Positions 51,086-59,850 of a stretch of 64,000 bases of DNA are shown here, one piece after another. Origin of the DNA: Sphingomonas sp. PP-CE-1G-424 (GTDB taxonomy: Bacteria; Pseudomonadota; Alphaproteobacteria; Sphingomonadales; Sphingomonadaceae). Positions within the stretch are counted from its first letter, which is position 1, and every line of letters begins with the position of its first letter. A program made the translations under genes and the position numbers. The DNA lies in NCBI RefSeq assembly GCF_004341085.1, contig NZ_SLXW01000001.1:1054001-1118000 (forward strand), in the 5' to 3' direction. The notes under the pieces are model-generated. The model did no database searches, was not told where the DNA came from, and worked only from the letters and a program-made list of their open reading frames with translations.

Positions 51086-51544
51086 ATGGCTGAAGTTTCA
51101 GATCGTCCGGCGGAAGGCCGCTTCGAAGGGCGCGAGCACCGGTTTCCGGTGCGCGTCTATTTCGAGGACACCGATCTGTCGGGCGCGGTCTATCACGCCA
51201 ATTATCTGCGCTACATGGAGCGCGCGCGGTCGGATATGCTGCGGGTCGGCGGAATCGACCAGCGCGCGACGTTCGAGGCGGGCGAGGGCTCGTACGCGAT
51301 CGCCAGCGTCGCCATCCGCTATGCCGCACCGGCGAAGCTCGACGACGCCTTGCTGGTCGTCTCGCGGATACGCCGTGTCCGCTCGGCCGGGGTCACCATT
51401 CATCAAAGGGTCATGCGCGACGGGCTTGTCTTGGCCGAGGCGGATGTTGTGGCGGCGTTGGTCGCTCCCAATGGTCGCCCACGCCGCCAGCCACGCGCAT
51501 GGATCGATATCTACGAACGCCTAGTCTGGCAGGGGGAAGCATGA
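51086..51544 (+). CDS. ybgC: YbgC, Tol-Pal associated acyl-CoA thioesterase
   Basis: 152 residues from MAEVSDRP; longer starts (51032) add 18 residues without family similarity. HotDog fold with active-site VYFEDTDLSGAVYHANYLRY, EARSDMLR-like MERARSDMLRVGG, and IRYAAPAKLDDALLV. YbgC hydrolyses short acyl-CoA thioesters and is the usual first gene of tol-pal operons. The stop overlaps the tolQ start (ATGA). Confidence 0.92.
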   Translation: MAEVSDRPAEGRFEGREHRFPVRVYFEDTDLSGAVYHANYLRYMERARSDMLRVGGIDQRATFEAGEGSYAIASVAIRYAAPAKLDDALLVVSRIRRVRSAGVTIHQRVMRDGLVLAEADVVAALVAPNGRPRRQPRAWIDIYERLVWQGEA

Positions 51545-52233
51545 ATCCGGTGTTGACTATGGAGAGCGCGACGCTGTCGCCGATCCACTTGTTCCTCCAG
51601 GCCGACTGGGTGGTGAAGGGCGTGATGATCGGGCTGCTGCTCGCCAGCATCTGGACCTGGGCGCTGATCGTCGCGTTCTGGCGGCGGATCGGCAAGACGC
51701 GCAAAGGCATGACCCGGTTCGAGCGCGATTTCTGGAAGGCCGAGGATATCGACGTCTTCTACAAGGCGGAGGGCGAGAACGATCTGCCGTCGGCACGCGT
51801 GTTCGCGGCGGGCGTGACCGAGTGGCGGCGTTCGACCGCGGGCGGCACGATCGACAAGAGCGGCACGCGCGAGCGACTGGCGACCACGATGGGCGCAGCG
51901 GTCGCGGGCGAGATCGACAAGCTGTCGGACCGGCTGAACGTGCTGGCGACGGTTGGGTCGGTCGCGCCGTTCGTCGGGCTGTTCGGTACGGTCTGGGGCA
52001 TCATGCGAAGCTTCACCAGCATCGCCGCGGCGCAGAACACGTCGCTCGCGGTGGTCGCGCCGGGGATCGCGGAGGCATTGTTCGCGACGGCGATCGGCCT
52101 GTTCGCGGCGATCCCCGCGGTGATCGCGTACAACCGGTTCTCACACGGCATCAATCGGATCGAGGCGAGCCTCAACCGCTTCGCCGACGGCTTCCACACG
52201 ACCCTCTCGCGCCAATTGGACGGCTCGCGATGA
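51541..52233 (+). CDS. tolQ: TolQ inner-membrane proton channel component
   Basis: 230 residues with three membrane helices (VVKGVMIGLLLASIWTWALIV; VGSVAPFVGLFGTVWGIM; GIAEALFATAIGLFAAIPAV). It is homologous to ExbB and MotA. With TolR it uses the proton gradient to energise TolA during cell division and outer-membrane constriction. Coupled to ybgC. The next gene, tolR, is separated by a 170-bp repeat where tolQ-tolR are usually almost contiguous. Confidence 0.96.
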   Translation: MNPVLTMESATLSPIHLFLQADWVVKGVMIGLLLASIWTWALIVAFWRRIGKTRKGMTRFERDFWKAEDIDVFYKAEGENDLPSARVFAAGVTEWRRSTAGGTIDKSGTRERLATTMGAAVAGEIDKLSDRLNVLATVGSVAPFVGLFGTVWGIMRSFTSIAAAQNTSLAVVAPGIAEALFATAIGLFAAIPAVIAYNRFSHGINRIEASLNRFADGFHTTLSRQLDGSR

Positions 52234-52242
52234 GCGCGACGC

Positions 52243-52412
52243 AAATCCTCCCCGGCACGGGGAGGGGGACCGCGACGCGCAGCGGCGTGGTGGAGGGGGT
52301 TCTCCACGTCGCACAGCGCCCGTGGAACGAGGCCCTCTACGCACCACAGCATATGACGCACGCCCCTACCACCAGCTTCGCTGGTCCCCCTCCCCGCGTG
52401 CGGGGAGGATTT
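52243..52412. repeat. palindromic repeat, family D', inside the tol operon
   Basis: AAATCCTCCCCGGCACGGGG then AGGGGGACC on the left; GGTCCCCCTCCCCGCGTGCG then GGGAGGATTTT on the right. The interior contains GGTGGAGGGGGTTCTCCAC. It separates tolQ from tolR and ends with the tolR ribosome-binding site. Confidence 0.9.
52404..52409 (+). promoter_or_regulatory. tolR ribosome-binding site formed by repeat end
   Basis: GGAGGA, six bases before the GTG at 52416. The bases belong to the terminal arm of the family D' repeat, as for acpS. Confidence 0.8.
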
Positions 52413-52415
52413 TAA

Positions 52416-52853
52416 GTGGCGATGAACCTTCCTTCTTCCCGCGGGCGCGGTCGCCGCGCGCCGATGGCGGATATCAACGTTACGCCGCTGGTCGACGTGA
52501 TGCTGGTGCTGCTGATCATCTTCATGGTGACCGCGCCGCTGATGACCGCGGGCGTACCGGTGAACCTCCCCGACGCGCGCGCGAAGGCGCTCGACCAGGA
52601 GCAGAAGCCCGTCGAGATCTCGATGGATGGCACCGGAGCGCTGTTCATCGACAAGGATCAGGTGACCGACGACGCGCTGCCGGTGCGGTTGGCCGCGATT
52701 GCCGCCAGCCGAGCGGTCGGCGACGAGCCGCAGGTGCTGCTGCGTGCGGACCGGAAGCTCGATTACGGGCGCGTGATGCGCGTGATGGGCGAACTCAACC
52801 GCGCCGGGCTGAACCGCGTCGCGCTGGTGACCGTCGAGGGTAATCAGAACTGA
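52416..52853 (+). CDS. tolR: TolR
   Basis: 145 residues from GTG (VAMNLPSSRGRG), the position fixed by GGAGGA six bases upstream. One membrane helix VDVMLVLLIIFMVTAPLM with the proton-carrying Asp in DINVTPLVDVML, then a periplasmic domain with PVNLPDARA and QVLLRADRKLDYGRVMRVM. An ATG two codons in (52422) is possible. ExbD/TolR family; it forms the TolQR motor. Confidence 0.95.
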   Translation: MAMNLPSSRGRGRRAPMADINVTPLVDVMLVLLIIFMVTAPLMTAGVPVNLPDARAKALDQEQKPVEISMDGTGALFIDKDQVTDDALPVRLAAIAASRAVGDEPQVLLRADRKLDYGRVMRVMGELNRAGLNRVALVTVEGNQN

Positions 52854-52866
52854 TGGCGCTGGCCTG

Positions 52867-53901
52867 ATGGATCGTTCGGAGAAGATCGGCTTAGGCGTTG
52901 CCGTCGTCGGGCATGTCGTGCTGTTCGGCTTGCTGTCGCTTAGCTTTCTCAGCGCGCCCGAACCGCCGAAGATCCAGCAGCAGCCGATCGACGTGAGCCT
53001 CGTGCCCGATGTCGCGCTCGAGGCGACGGCGCCGCAATCGACCGAGACGCCAGCCGAGTCGGTCGCGCCGGACGAGGGGGCGCCCGAGGATGCCGCGCCG
53101 CCGGCTCCGCAAGAGGCCGAGCCCGAGCCGAAGCCCGATCCCGTGCCACCTGCGCCGCAGCCGAAGCCCGCACCACCGAAGCCCAAGCCGCAGCCGGCAC
53201 CCGAACCAAAACCCGAGCCCAAGCCGCAGCCGAAACCCAAGCCTGCGCCACCAAAGCCTGCGGCCAAGCCGGCTCCGGTGCCAAAGCCGGCCGAGAAGCC
53301 CAAGCCGGCGCCCGCCAAGGCCAAGCCGACCAAGCCAGCGCCGGAGAAATCGGCACCTGCGAAGACCGCGACGAAGTCGAAGGACTCTGCCGCAAAGTCG
53401 TCTTCGAGTGCGGCCAAGCCCGCCAAGCCGTCCTCGACCAAGGGCAGCGGCTCGACCGCCGAGGCCAAGACCTCGCGGCCACGCGGTTCGCGGCTCGGCG
53501 ACAATTTCCTCAAGGGGCTGTCGGCCGATCCGTCGCCGAGCAAGTCGGAAGCGCCCAAGGCGGCCAAGCTCGGCGCGCAGGCGGCGGCAAACATCGGCTC
53601 GGCGATCCTGCGGCAGGTGCAACCCTGCGCGAATCGCCAGGTCACGCCGGGGCCAGGTGCGGAGCGGATCCGCGTGACGATCAACCTGAAGCTCAACCGC
53701 GACGGCACGCTGAAATCACGGCCGACGATCAGCGGTCATGCCGGCGTCGACGACGACAACCGGCGCTATGTCGACCGCGTCGACGATCTGGCGATCGCGA
53801 CCTTCGTCGGGTGTTCGCCGCTACGCGGTTTGCCCGACGACCTGTATGACGTGCAGAACGGCTGGAGCAATTTCAGCCTGCGCTACAAACTTCCCGGCTG
53901 A
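52867..53901 (+). CDS. tolA: TolA energy-transducing protein
   Basis: 344 residues. N-terminal membrane anchor (GLGVAVVGHVVLFGLLSLSF) with the preceding SEKIG, a long Pro/Lys/Ala-rich region (about 50-205, APPKPKPQPAP-like repeats) that spans the periplasm, and a C-terminal TonB/TolA-like domain (QPCANRQVTPGPGAERI, ATFVGCSPLRGLPDD). TolA connects the TolQR motor to Pal in the outer membrane. The lysine/proline linker replaces the long alpha-helical domain II of E. coli TolA. Confidence 0.93.
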   Translation: MDRSEKIGLGVAVVGHVVLFGLLSLSFLSAPEPPKIQQQPIDVSLVPDVALEATAPQSTETPAESVAPDEGAPEDAAPPAPQEAEPEPKPDPVPPAPQPKPAPPKPKPQPAPEPKPEPKPQPKPKPAPPKPAAKPAPVPKPAEKPKPAPAKAKPTKPAPEKSAPAKTATKSKDSAAKSSSSAAKPAKPSSTKGSGSTAEAKTSRPRGSRLGDNFLKGLSADPSPSKSEAPKAAKLGAQAAANIGSAILRQVQPCANRQVTPGPGAERIRVTINLKLNRDGTLKSRPTISGHAGVDDDNRRYVDRVDDLAIATFVGCSPLRGLPDDLYDVQNGWSNFSLRYKLPG

Positions 53902-53903
53902 GG

Positions 53904-55316
53904 ATGTCCGTTATGACTCGATCGATTTTCTCGTCCGCTGCCGTGACGGCGTTCGCGTTCAGCGGGACGGCCATCGCGCAGGATGCGCCCGCGCCGGCAC
54001 CGCAACAGGCTCCCGCCGATCCGGCCGCGCAGTCCCCAGCAGGCGATCAGTCCGGCGGGCTCGTGGTCGACGTCACCGGCGGTATCTCCGCACCGATGCC
54101 GATCGCAATTCCCGTCATGCCGACATCCGCGGTCGTCTCCACCCCAGCAGGCTCGACCGACGTGCTCGGCCGCCAGCTCGCCGATATCGTCACCAACGAC
54201 CTCCGCAACTCCGGGCTGTTCACGCCGCTTTCCCCCGGCCAGCTCCGCCCGATCACCTTCCCCGAAGTCACCGCGCCCGGGTTCGATTACTGGGGCAGCA
54301 CCGGCGCGCAGGCGCTCGTGCAGGGCTTCATCCGCGCCAATGGCGACGGCAACCTGACGGTCGGCTGCTACCTCTACGACGTGTCGTCGAAGGCCGAGCT
54401 GACGCGCACCGGGTTCGTCGTGCCGCCGTCCGACTGGCGCCGCGCAGGGCACAAGTGCGCCGACATGGTCTACACCCGCCTGACCGGCGAAGGCGCATAT
54501 TTCGACAGTCGCGTCGTCTATGTGTCCGAGACCGGACCCAAGGGACGCCGGATCAAGCGGCTGGCGATCATGGATCAGGACGGCGCCAATCACCGCTTCC
54601 TGACCAACGGGCAGTCGATCGTGCTGACGCCGCGGTTCGCGCCGAACCAGCAGTCGATCGTCTATATGAGCTATCTCAACAATCGCCCGGCGATCTATGT
54701 CTACGACATCGGCTCGGGCAAGCAGCGGCTGGTGGTCGCGAACGCGAACCTGACGTTTGCGCCGCGCTTTTCGCCGGACGGTCGCAACATCCTGTTCTCG
54801 ATGGCGCAGGGCGGCAACACCGACGTCTACCGGGTGTCTTCGCAGGGAGGGACCCCGCAGCGGCTGACCAACTCGCCGGGGATCGACACCGGCGGCAGCT
54901 ATTCGCCGGATGGCTCGAAGATCGTGTTCGAGAGCGATCGCTCGGGGGGGCAGCAGATCTACGTGATGAACGCAGACGGCTCGAACCAGCAGCGGATCAG
55001 CTTCGGCGGTGGGCGGTATGCGACGCCGGTGTGGAGCCCGCGGGGTGACCTGATCGCATTTACCAAGCTTGGCGGCGGCTTCCGGATCGGCATCATGAGC
55101 CCGAGCGGAGGCGGCGAGAAATTGCTCACCAACGACTGGCAGGACGAGGGGCCGAGCTGGTCGCCGAACGGTCGCGTGATCAACTTCTATCGCTCGGGAC
55201 GTGGCAGCGGCGGCAAGGCGGACCTCTGGTCGGTCGACCTGACCGGCGTCAACGAGCGCAAGATCCCGACGCCGCTCGACGGCTCGGATCCGGCATGGGG
55301 CCCCTTGCGGCCCTGA
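53904..55316 (+). CDS. tolB: TolB periplasmic beta-propeller
   Basis: 470 residues with a signal peptide (cleaved near AIAQD). The amino-terminal alpha/beta domain (LGRQLADIVTNDLRNSGLF) is followed by a six-bladed propeller whose blades carry WD-like motifs such as APRFSPDGRNILFSMAQGGN, GGSYSPDGSKIVFESDRSGG and ATPVWSPRGDLIAFTKLGGG. TolB binds Pal and regulates its association with peptidoglycan. It starts two bases after tolA. An in-frame ATG three codons later is an alternative start. Confidence 0.96.
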   Translation: MSVMTRSIFSSAAVTAFAFSGTAIAQDAPAPAPQQAPADPAAQSPAGDQSGGLVVDVTGGISAPMPIAIPVMPTSAVVSTPAGSTDVLGRQLADIVTNDLRNSGLFTPLSPGQLRPITFPEVTAPGFDYWGSTGAQALVQGFIRANGDGNLTVGCYLYDVSSKAELTRTGFVVPPSDWRRAGHKCADMVYTRLTGEGAYFDSRVVYVSETGPKGRRIKRLAIMDQDGANHRFLTNGQSIVLTPRFAPNQQSIVYMSYLNNRPAIYVYDIGSGKQRLVVANANLTFAPRFSPDGRNILFSMAQGGNTDVYRVSSQGGTPQRLTNSPGIDTGGSYSPDGSKIVFESDRSGGQQIYVMNADGSNQQRISFGGGRYATPVWSPRGDLIAFTKLGGGFRIGIMSPSGGGEKLLTNDWQDEGPSWSPNGRVINFYRSGRGSGGKADLWSVDLTGVNERKIPTPLDGSDPAWGPLRP

Positions 55317-55367
55317 ACCTGCTATGGGGGCATAACGGGGAATATGATTTTCTACGGGAGACTGTCT

Positions 55368-55895
55368 ATGTCGAAGCTTTCCAACATCTTGCTCGCATGT
55401 ACCGCGTTGATCGCCGTTTCCGGTTGCGCGAAGAAGCGTCCCGCCGTGCTGCCGCCCGCACCGGTCGACAACAACGCCGCTGTCGATCCCAATGCGGGCC
55501 AGAACAACGGCAATGTCGGCGGCGCGATCGTGCCGGGGTCGGATGCCGACTTCCAGCGCTCGGTCAGCTCGAACACGGTGAATTTCGGGCTCGACATGTA
55601 CGACATCGATCCGACCGCGCGCGCGATCCTCGACAGCCAGGCGCAGTGGCTGGCGAAGTTCCCGAACCAGCGGATCACGATCGAAGGTCATGCGGACGAG
55701 CGCGGTACGCGTGAATACAACCTCGCGCTCGGCGATCGTCGTGCGAACGCGACCAAGAACTATCTGGCCGCGAAGGGCGTGTCGGCGTCTCGGATGACGA
55801 CGATCAGCTACGGCAAGGAGCGGCCGGTGGCGATGGGTTCGGACGACCAGAGCTGGGCGGCGAACCGCCGCGCGGTCACGGTGGTGCTGAACTAA
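55368..55895 (+). CDS. pal: Pal, peptidoglycan-associated lipoprotein
   Basis: 175 residues from MSKLSNILLACT; GGGAG stands before the ATG. Lipobox AVSGC, a Pro/Asn-rich linker, then an OmpA-like peptidoglycan-binding domain with ITIEGHADERGTREYNLALG and ANRRAVTVVL. It anchors the outer membrane to peptidoglycan and is the end of the Tol-Pal operon. A repeat element follows, probably marking the operon end. Confidence 0.96.
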   Translation: MSKLSNILLACTALIAVSGCAKKRPAVLPPAPVDNNAAVDPNAGQNNGNVGGAIVPGSDADFQRSVSSNTVNFGLDMYDIDPTARAILDSQAQWLAKFPNQRITIEGHADERGTREYNLALGDRRANATKNYLAAKGVSASRMTTISYGKERPVAMGSDDQSWAANRRAVTVVLN

Positions 55896-55910
55896 GATTT
55901 GTCGCGGCAG

Positions 55911-56059
55911 TCCCTCTCCCCTCCGGGGAGAGGGAGGGAGGAGCCGCTTGGCGACGGAAGGGTGAGGGGCCGTTGGGACGGACGGTCCGAGCCTCGAGCC
56001 CCTCACCCTCCCACGTGCAAGAGCCCGCGGGCCCCTCCCTCTCCCCGGAGGGGAGAGGG
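55911..56059. repeat. palindromic repeat, family I
   Basis: TCCCTCTCCCCTCCGGGGAG then AGGGAGG on the left; CCTCCCTCTCCCCGGAGGGG then AGAGGG on the right, with GGGTGAGGGGC and GCCCCTCACCC inside. It lies between the convergent pal and nuclease genes. Confidence 0.85.
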
Positions 56060-56067
56060 TAAGTGGT

Positions 56068-56919
56068 TTACCCCAGCGCCTTGTCGAGCAGTTTTGCCAG
56101 GCGGATACCCCCGCGGCGGATTTCCTCGCGCGACACCGGGACCATTTTCGCGATCGTCGCATCGTCCATTTTCACGCGCGCCGGGACCGTACCGCATGCA
56201 TCCCCGCCAAGCGCCGCCGCATACGCCTCATGCGAGGCCTGCCACGACTCACGGCTCCAGTCGGTAACCGTCCCAGCCCCGATCCTAGCCCGCTCGGCCG
56301 CCGGATAGCGCCGCACCAGCGACGGCGGCGTCGAGATCGCGCGCTCGGCCAGCGGGCCGTCCCAGATCGAGTGCAGGTTGAACCGCGCGGGGCCGTAGAT
56401 CCCGTAGTCCGCCTTCACGTCGTTGCCGCCCTTGTCGTGGCGGTCGCCGGCGTGCAGCGGCTGGTGGAGATCGCCGACGAAGTGGATCAGGAACGCGAGC
56501 GCGACGACGCGGTCGCGGGGCAGCGTCGACTTGTCGCGGAGCATCTTCACGTCGCGATCGATCTGGTACGAGACGCAATCGCCTTCCTTGCACGCTGGCG
56601 TCAGGTCGAACGGCGCGCAGATATCGACGTTCTGGTAATGCCAGCTGTACGCGAAACCGAAGCGCGTCGAGCCGTCGTTCAGCTTCAGCGGCTTGATGCA
56701 GTCCGCCCAGACGCTGGCCTCCTCGATCGTGCCCGCGGGGCAGGTCGGCGTGTCGAGCAGCGCCTGTTGCGCGAGCAGCTTGCGGATCGCGGCCTTGGTC
56801 TTCGGCGTGACGTTGGCATAGGCGATCTGCGCAACGGTCTGGTGGCCGTACTCCCAGAACGCGGCGGCGGGGGAGGCGAGGCCGAGCGAGGCGATCGCGG
56901 CGAGGAGATAGCGCTTCAT
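56068..56919 (-). CDS. Secreted S1/P1-type zinc nuclease
   Basis: 283 residues. After a signal peptide (LASLGLASPAAA) the mature protein starts FWEYGHQTVAQIAY, matching the WGxxGH N-terminus that binds zinc; other ligands are in WADCIKP, FAYSWHYQNVD, LIHFVGDLHQPLHAGDRHDKGGND and NLHSIWD. S1/P1 nucleases hydrolyse single-stranded DNA and RNA and 3'-nucleotides; here probably for nutrient scavenging outside the cytoplasm. The start overlaps the stop of the upstream isoaspartyl peptidase gene. Confidence 0.9.
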   Translation of the reverse strand: MKRYLLAAIASLGLASPAAAFWEYGHQTVAQIAYANVTPKTKAAIRKLLAQQALLDTPTCPAGTIEEASVWADCIKPLKLNDGSTRFGFAYSWHYQNVDICAPFDLTPACKEGDCVSYQIDRDVKMLRDKSTLPRDRVVALAFLIHFVGDLHQPLHAGDRHDKGGNDVKADYGIYGPARFNLHSIWDGPLAERAISTPPSLVRRYPAAERARIGAGTVTDWSRESWQASHEAYAAALGGDACGTVPARVKMDDATIAKMVPVSREEIRRGGIRLAKLLDKALG

Positions 56920-57836
56920 GTCGGCTCGTTAGCGTAGATCGCGACGGTCCGGCTACCCTCGGACGACGCGCGTCCGCGGTACATGCCAACGGTGTTGAAA
57001 CTCCATGCCATGTCGCCGTCCGGCCCCGCGACGATGACGCCGCCGGTGCCACCGAGCGCCTTCACCTCGGCAAGCACCGCGTCGGCCGCGACTTGCAGCG
57101 ACTCGCCCGACAGGCGGACGCGTGCGGCGATCTCGTGGCCGACGCCGACGCGAAGGAAGAACTCGCCAGAGCCGGTGCACGATACCGCGCAGGCGCGATC
57201 GTCGGCGAAGGTGCCCGCGCCGATTACCGGCGTGTCGCCGATCCGGCCCCAGCGCTTGCCGGTGACGCCGCCGGTCGAGGTGGCGGCGGCGACATGGCCG
57301 TGCGTGTCGCAGGCGACCGCGCCGACCGTACCGTACTTCATGTCGACGTCGAACCCGCCGCCATCGGCCTGGAACTCCGCAAATTGCCGGCGGCGTTCGT
57401 CGGTCGCGAACCAGTCCGCATCGGCTTGCGGCAGGTCGCGTTCGAGGGAGAACGCATCCGCGCCCTTGCCGGCGAGGAAGACGTGGCGGCCGTCGTCGAG
57501 GATCGCTCGGGCGAGGCCGACGGGGTTGCGCGTGGCGGTCGCTGCAGCGACTGCCCCCGCCGCCCGCGTGCGCCCGTCCATGATCGCGGCGTCGAGTTCC
57601 AGCGTGCCGTCGTGCGTGAAGACCGCGCCGCGCCCCGAATTGAAGTGCGGGTCGTCCTCCAGCACGCGCACCGCCGCCTCGACCGCGTCGAGCGCCCCGC
57701 CGCCGTCCGCCAGTACCTTCGACCCGGCGTCGAGCGCGCGGGACAGGCCTGCTCTCGCGCCCGCATCCTGCTCGGGCGAGACCATCTCGCTGTCGAGTTT
57801 GCCGGCGCCGCCGTGGATGACGAGGGTCCAGGTCAT
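56916..57836 (-). CDS. Isoaspartyl peptidase/L-asparaginase (Ntn hydrolase)
   Basis: 306 residues. TLVIHGGAGKLD at the N-terminus, FNSGRGAVFTHDGTLELDAA, autocleavage site with nucleophile Thr170 in YGTVGAVACDTHG, then AAATSTGGVTGKRWGRIGD. It is made as a precursor that cleaves itself before Thr170; it hydrolyses beta-aspartyl dipeptides and asparagine. No signal peptide, so cytoplasmic. Coupled by ATGA on both sides, to the acyltransferase upstream and the nuclease downstream. Confidence 0.92.
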   Translation of the reverse strand: MTWTLVIHGGAGKLDSEMVSPEQDAGARAGLSRALDAGSKVLADGGGALDAVEAAVRVLEDDPHFNSGRGAVFTHDGTLELDAAIMDGRTRAAGAVAAATATRNPVGLARAILDDGRHVFLAGKGADAFSLERDLPQADADWFATDERRRQFAEFQADGGGFDVDMKYGTVGAVACDTHGHVAAATSTGGVTGKRWGRIGDTPVIGAGTFADDRACAVSCTGSGEFFLRVGVGHEIAARVRLSGESLQVAADAVLAEVKALGGTGGVIVAGPDGDMAWSFNTVGMYRGRASSEGSRTVAIYANEPT

Positions 57837-58972
57837 GCTGAGTCTTTCGAGGGTAGGGCGCGAAGGCCGATGAGGGGGCGGAGCGGCGCGATGCTGCGGC
57901 CGATCCAGTAGAAGGCGATGCAGCCGATCGTCGTCGCGGCGAGCAGGCAGGCGAACTCCGCCCAGCCCGGCAGGCCGGCGGGGATCAGCGCGTACATCAC
58001 GAGGACGATGATCGTCTGGTGGATCAGGTAGAACGGGAACACCGCTTCGGTCAGCGTGCGGCGCCAGCGATGGTCGCGGTTCCAGTGGCGCTCGGCGATC
58101 CCGATCAGCGCGACGATCGCGCCCCATTGCTCGAGCGCGTGCGCGACGCCGTACCCCGGGTAGATCCAGCGCGGCGCGACGATGTCGCCGGGCCATTCCA
58201 GCTCGACGCCGATGATCGCGCCATAGCCGAGCACCGCGGCGACCGCGCCGACCTTCCACCAGCGCGCGATCGCCGCCATTGCGGGCTCGGAACGGGCGAG
58301 GCCGAAGCCGAACAGGAACGCGGGGAAATAGGTGACGTGCGCGACCCAGTCGCCGAACAGGGCTTGCGATTCCGCGGCCATCTGGAACCACCAGGCGTGG
58401 ACGAACACGAGCCACGCGACCGGCAGGACGAGCACGGCCCAGCTGCCGAAGACCCAGTCGAACGCGCGTTGCAGCCAGTCGCCGCGGACGACGACCAGCC
58501 CGAGCGTCAAGACAGTCGTGTAGACCCAGAGATAGACGACGAACCACAGATGGTTCCAGGTCGGCAGCGACAGTCCGGCGAGCTTGCCGAAGCGGAAATA
58601 GTCGTGGCTCCAGAACGTCAGATAGCTGCCGGCATAAGCGTGCTTGGTGACCAGCTCGACCCAGGGTTGGGGCGGCACGGTCACCGCCATGCCGAACAGC
58701 AGCGGCACGAGCAGGCGGTAGCAGCGATTGGCGAAGAACCCGCCTGTCCCGTTCGACCGGTTGAGCAGCGCGCGGCTGGCATAGCCCGAGACGACGAACA
58801 GCAGCGTCAGCCGCCACGCGTTGCTCGCCAGCATCGGCAGCCGCACCCAGTCCTCGACATGGAGCGACTTCACATGGAAGTTCCACGGCACGAAGACCAT
58901 GCCGATATGGTAGAGGATCAGCAGCGCGAACGCACCGATCCGCAGCCAGTCCATGCCGAAATGCCGCGTCAT
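57833..58972 (-). CDS. Acyltransferase-3 family membrane protein (OpgC-like)
   Basis: 379 residues, about ten membrane helices. HFGMDWLRIGAFALLILYHI at the start contains the R/H residues of acyltransferase-3 proteins; LLFVVSGYASRALL and AVFPFYLIHQTIIVLVMY are further family blocks. Such enzymes O-acylate periplasmic glucans, polysaccharides or lipids; OpgC (glucan succinylation) is the closest recognisable pattern, with no glucan genes nearby. First gene of the coupled acyltransferase-peptidase-nuclease run. Confidence 0.88.
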   Translation of the reverse strand: MTRHFGMDWLRIGAFALLILYHIGMVFVPWNFHVKSLHVEDWVRLPMLASNAWRLTLLFVVSGYASRALLNRSNGTGGFFANRCYRLLVPLLFGMAVTVPPQPWVELVTKHAYAGSYLTFWSHDYFRFGKLAGLSLPTWNHLWFVVYLWVYTTVLTLGLVVVRGDWLQRAFDWVFGSWAVLVLPVAWLVFVHAWWFQMAAESQALFGDWVAHVTYFPAFLFGFGLARSEPAMAAIARWWKVGAVAAVLGYGAIIGVELEWPGDIVAPRWIYPGYGVAHALEQWGAIVALIGIAERHWNRDHRWRRTLTEAVFPFYLIHQTIIVLVMYALIPAGLPGWAEFACLLAATTIGCIAFYWIGRSIAPLRPLIGLRALPSKDSA

Positions 58973-59056
58973 CGCGCGGCCCTACGGGGCGGGGGCCGGT
59001 GCCGCAAGCGTGCGACCGGCTGAGGCGGTGTTCGCGACCGACCGGTGTCCCCCTGA

Positions 59057-59182
59057 AATCCTCCCCCGCAAGGGGGAGGTGGCTGGCACTTGCCAGACGG
59101 AGGGGGAGGACACGGAACAGCGGTTGCCCTTACCGCCCCCTCCGTCACCTTCGGTGCCACCTCCCCCTGGCGGGGGAGGATC
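59057..59182. repeat. palindromic repeat, family D
   Basis: AATCCTCCCCCGCAAGGGGG then AGGTGGC on the left; CCACCTCCCCCTGGCGGGGG then AGGATC on the right, with GACGGAGGGGGAGGACACGG inside. It lies between the acyltransferase and DUF1993 genes. Confidence 0.9.
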
Positions 59183-59213
59183 GTTTAATCCGGGTACCTG
59201 CGTTCCAGTCGGC

Positions 59214-59735
59214 TTACGGCTTCATGCGCGGTGTGCCCATGAAGTCGCGCTTGCCGATCGGTACGCCCTGCGCGCGCAGGATCGCGTAGGCGGTGCTGGC
59301 GTGGAAATAGAAGTTGGGCTGCGAGAACGAGAGCAGGAAGTTCGCGCCGGTGAACGGCATGACGAACGTGCCGAACTCGAAGGTCGTGTCGTTGTCGGCG
59401 AGCGCGTCGAACGTCTCCCGGTCGATCGCTTCCAGCTTGGCGATTGCGTCACGCATCAAAGCATGGAGCCCCGCAAAATCGGTAGGCCAGGCCGAGCGGT
59501 CGGGCGCGAAAGTGCCGGCGCGGACGCCTTCGATCCCGCCGACCGAGTGGCTGGCGCAGGCCTTCACCTGATAGCCGAAAGGCAGCATGTCGTCGGCGAG
59601 CTTCGCGTCGATCAGCGTCGCGGTTTCGATACCGCGCTCGACCGCGAACGCTTCCGCCTTGTCGAGCAGCGCGTCGACCGCGCGGAGGATCTGGAGGTTC
59701 GAGGGAATCGTCGCATCGTACAGGGACAAGGTCAT
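59214..59735 (-). CDS. DUF1993 protein
   Basis: 173 residues, helical, DinB-like fold expected: SLYDATIPSNLQILRAVDAL and KACASHSVGGIEGVRAG near the N-terminus, LLSFSQPNFYFHASTAYAIL and VPIGKRDFMG at the end match the DUF1993 family. Function unknown; members often have histidines positioned for metal binding. Divergent from ispG with 115 bp between. Confidence 0.85.
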   Translation of the reverse strand: MTLSLYDATIPSNLQILRAVDALLDKAEAFAVERGIETATLIDAKLADDMLPFGYQVKACASHSVGGIEGVRAGTFAPDRSAWPTDFAGLHALMRDAIAKLEAIDRETFDALADNDTTFEFGTFVMPFTGANFLLSFSQPNFYFHASTAYAILRAQGVPIGKRDFMGTPRMKP

Positions 59736-59850
59736 CGCGTTCGCTCCAAAAGCCGTGCGCCGCTATGGCCGACGTTCGCCATACCCGCCAGCAATGTTCC
59801 GTTCCGCAGCGCAAGTCGCTATATAGGCCTCGAACTCCCGAGGAATCTCC

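Noticed and set aside
53883..56162. 759-codon minus-strand frame antisense to tolB and pal
   Set aside because: Same antisense pattern; tolB and pal are complete and coherent on the plus strand.
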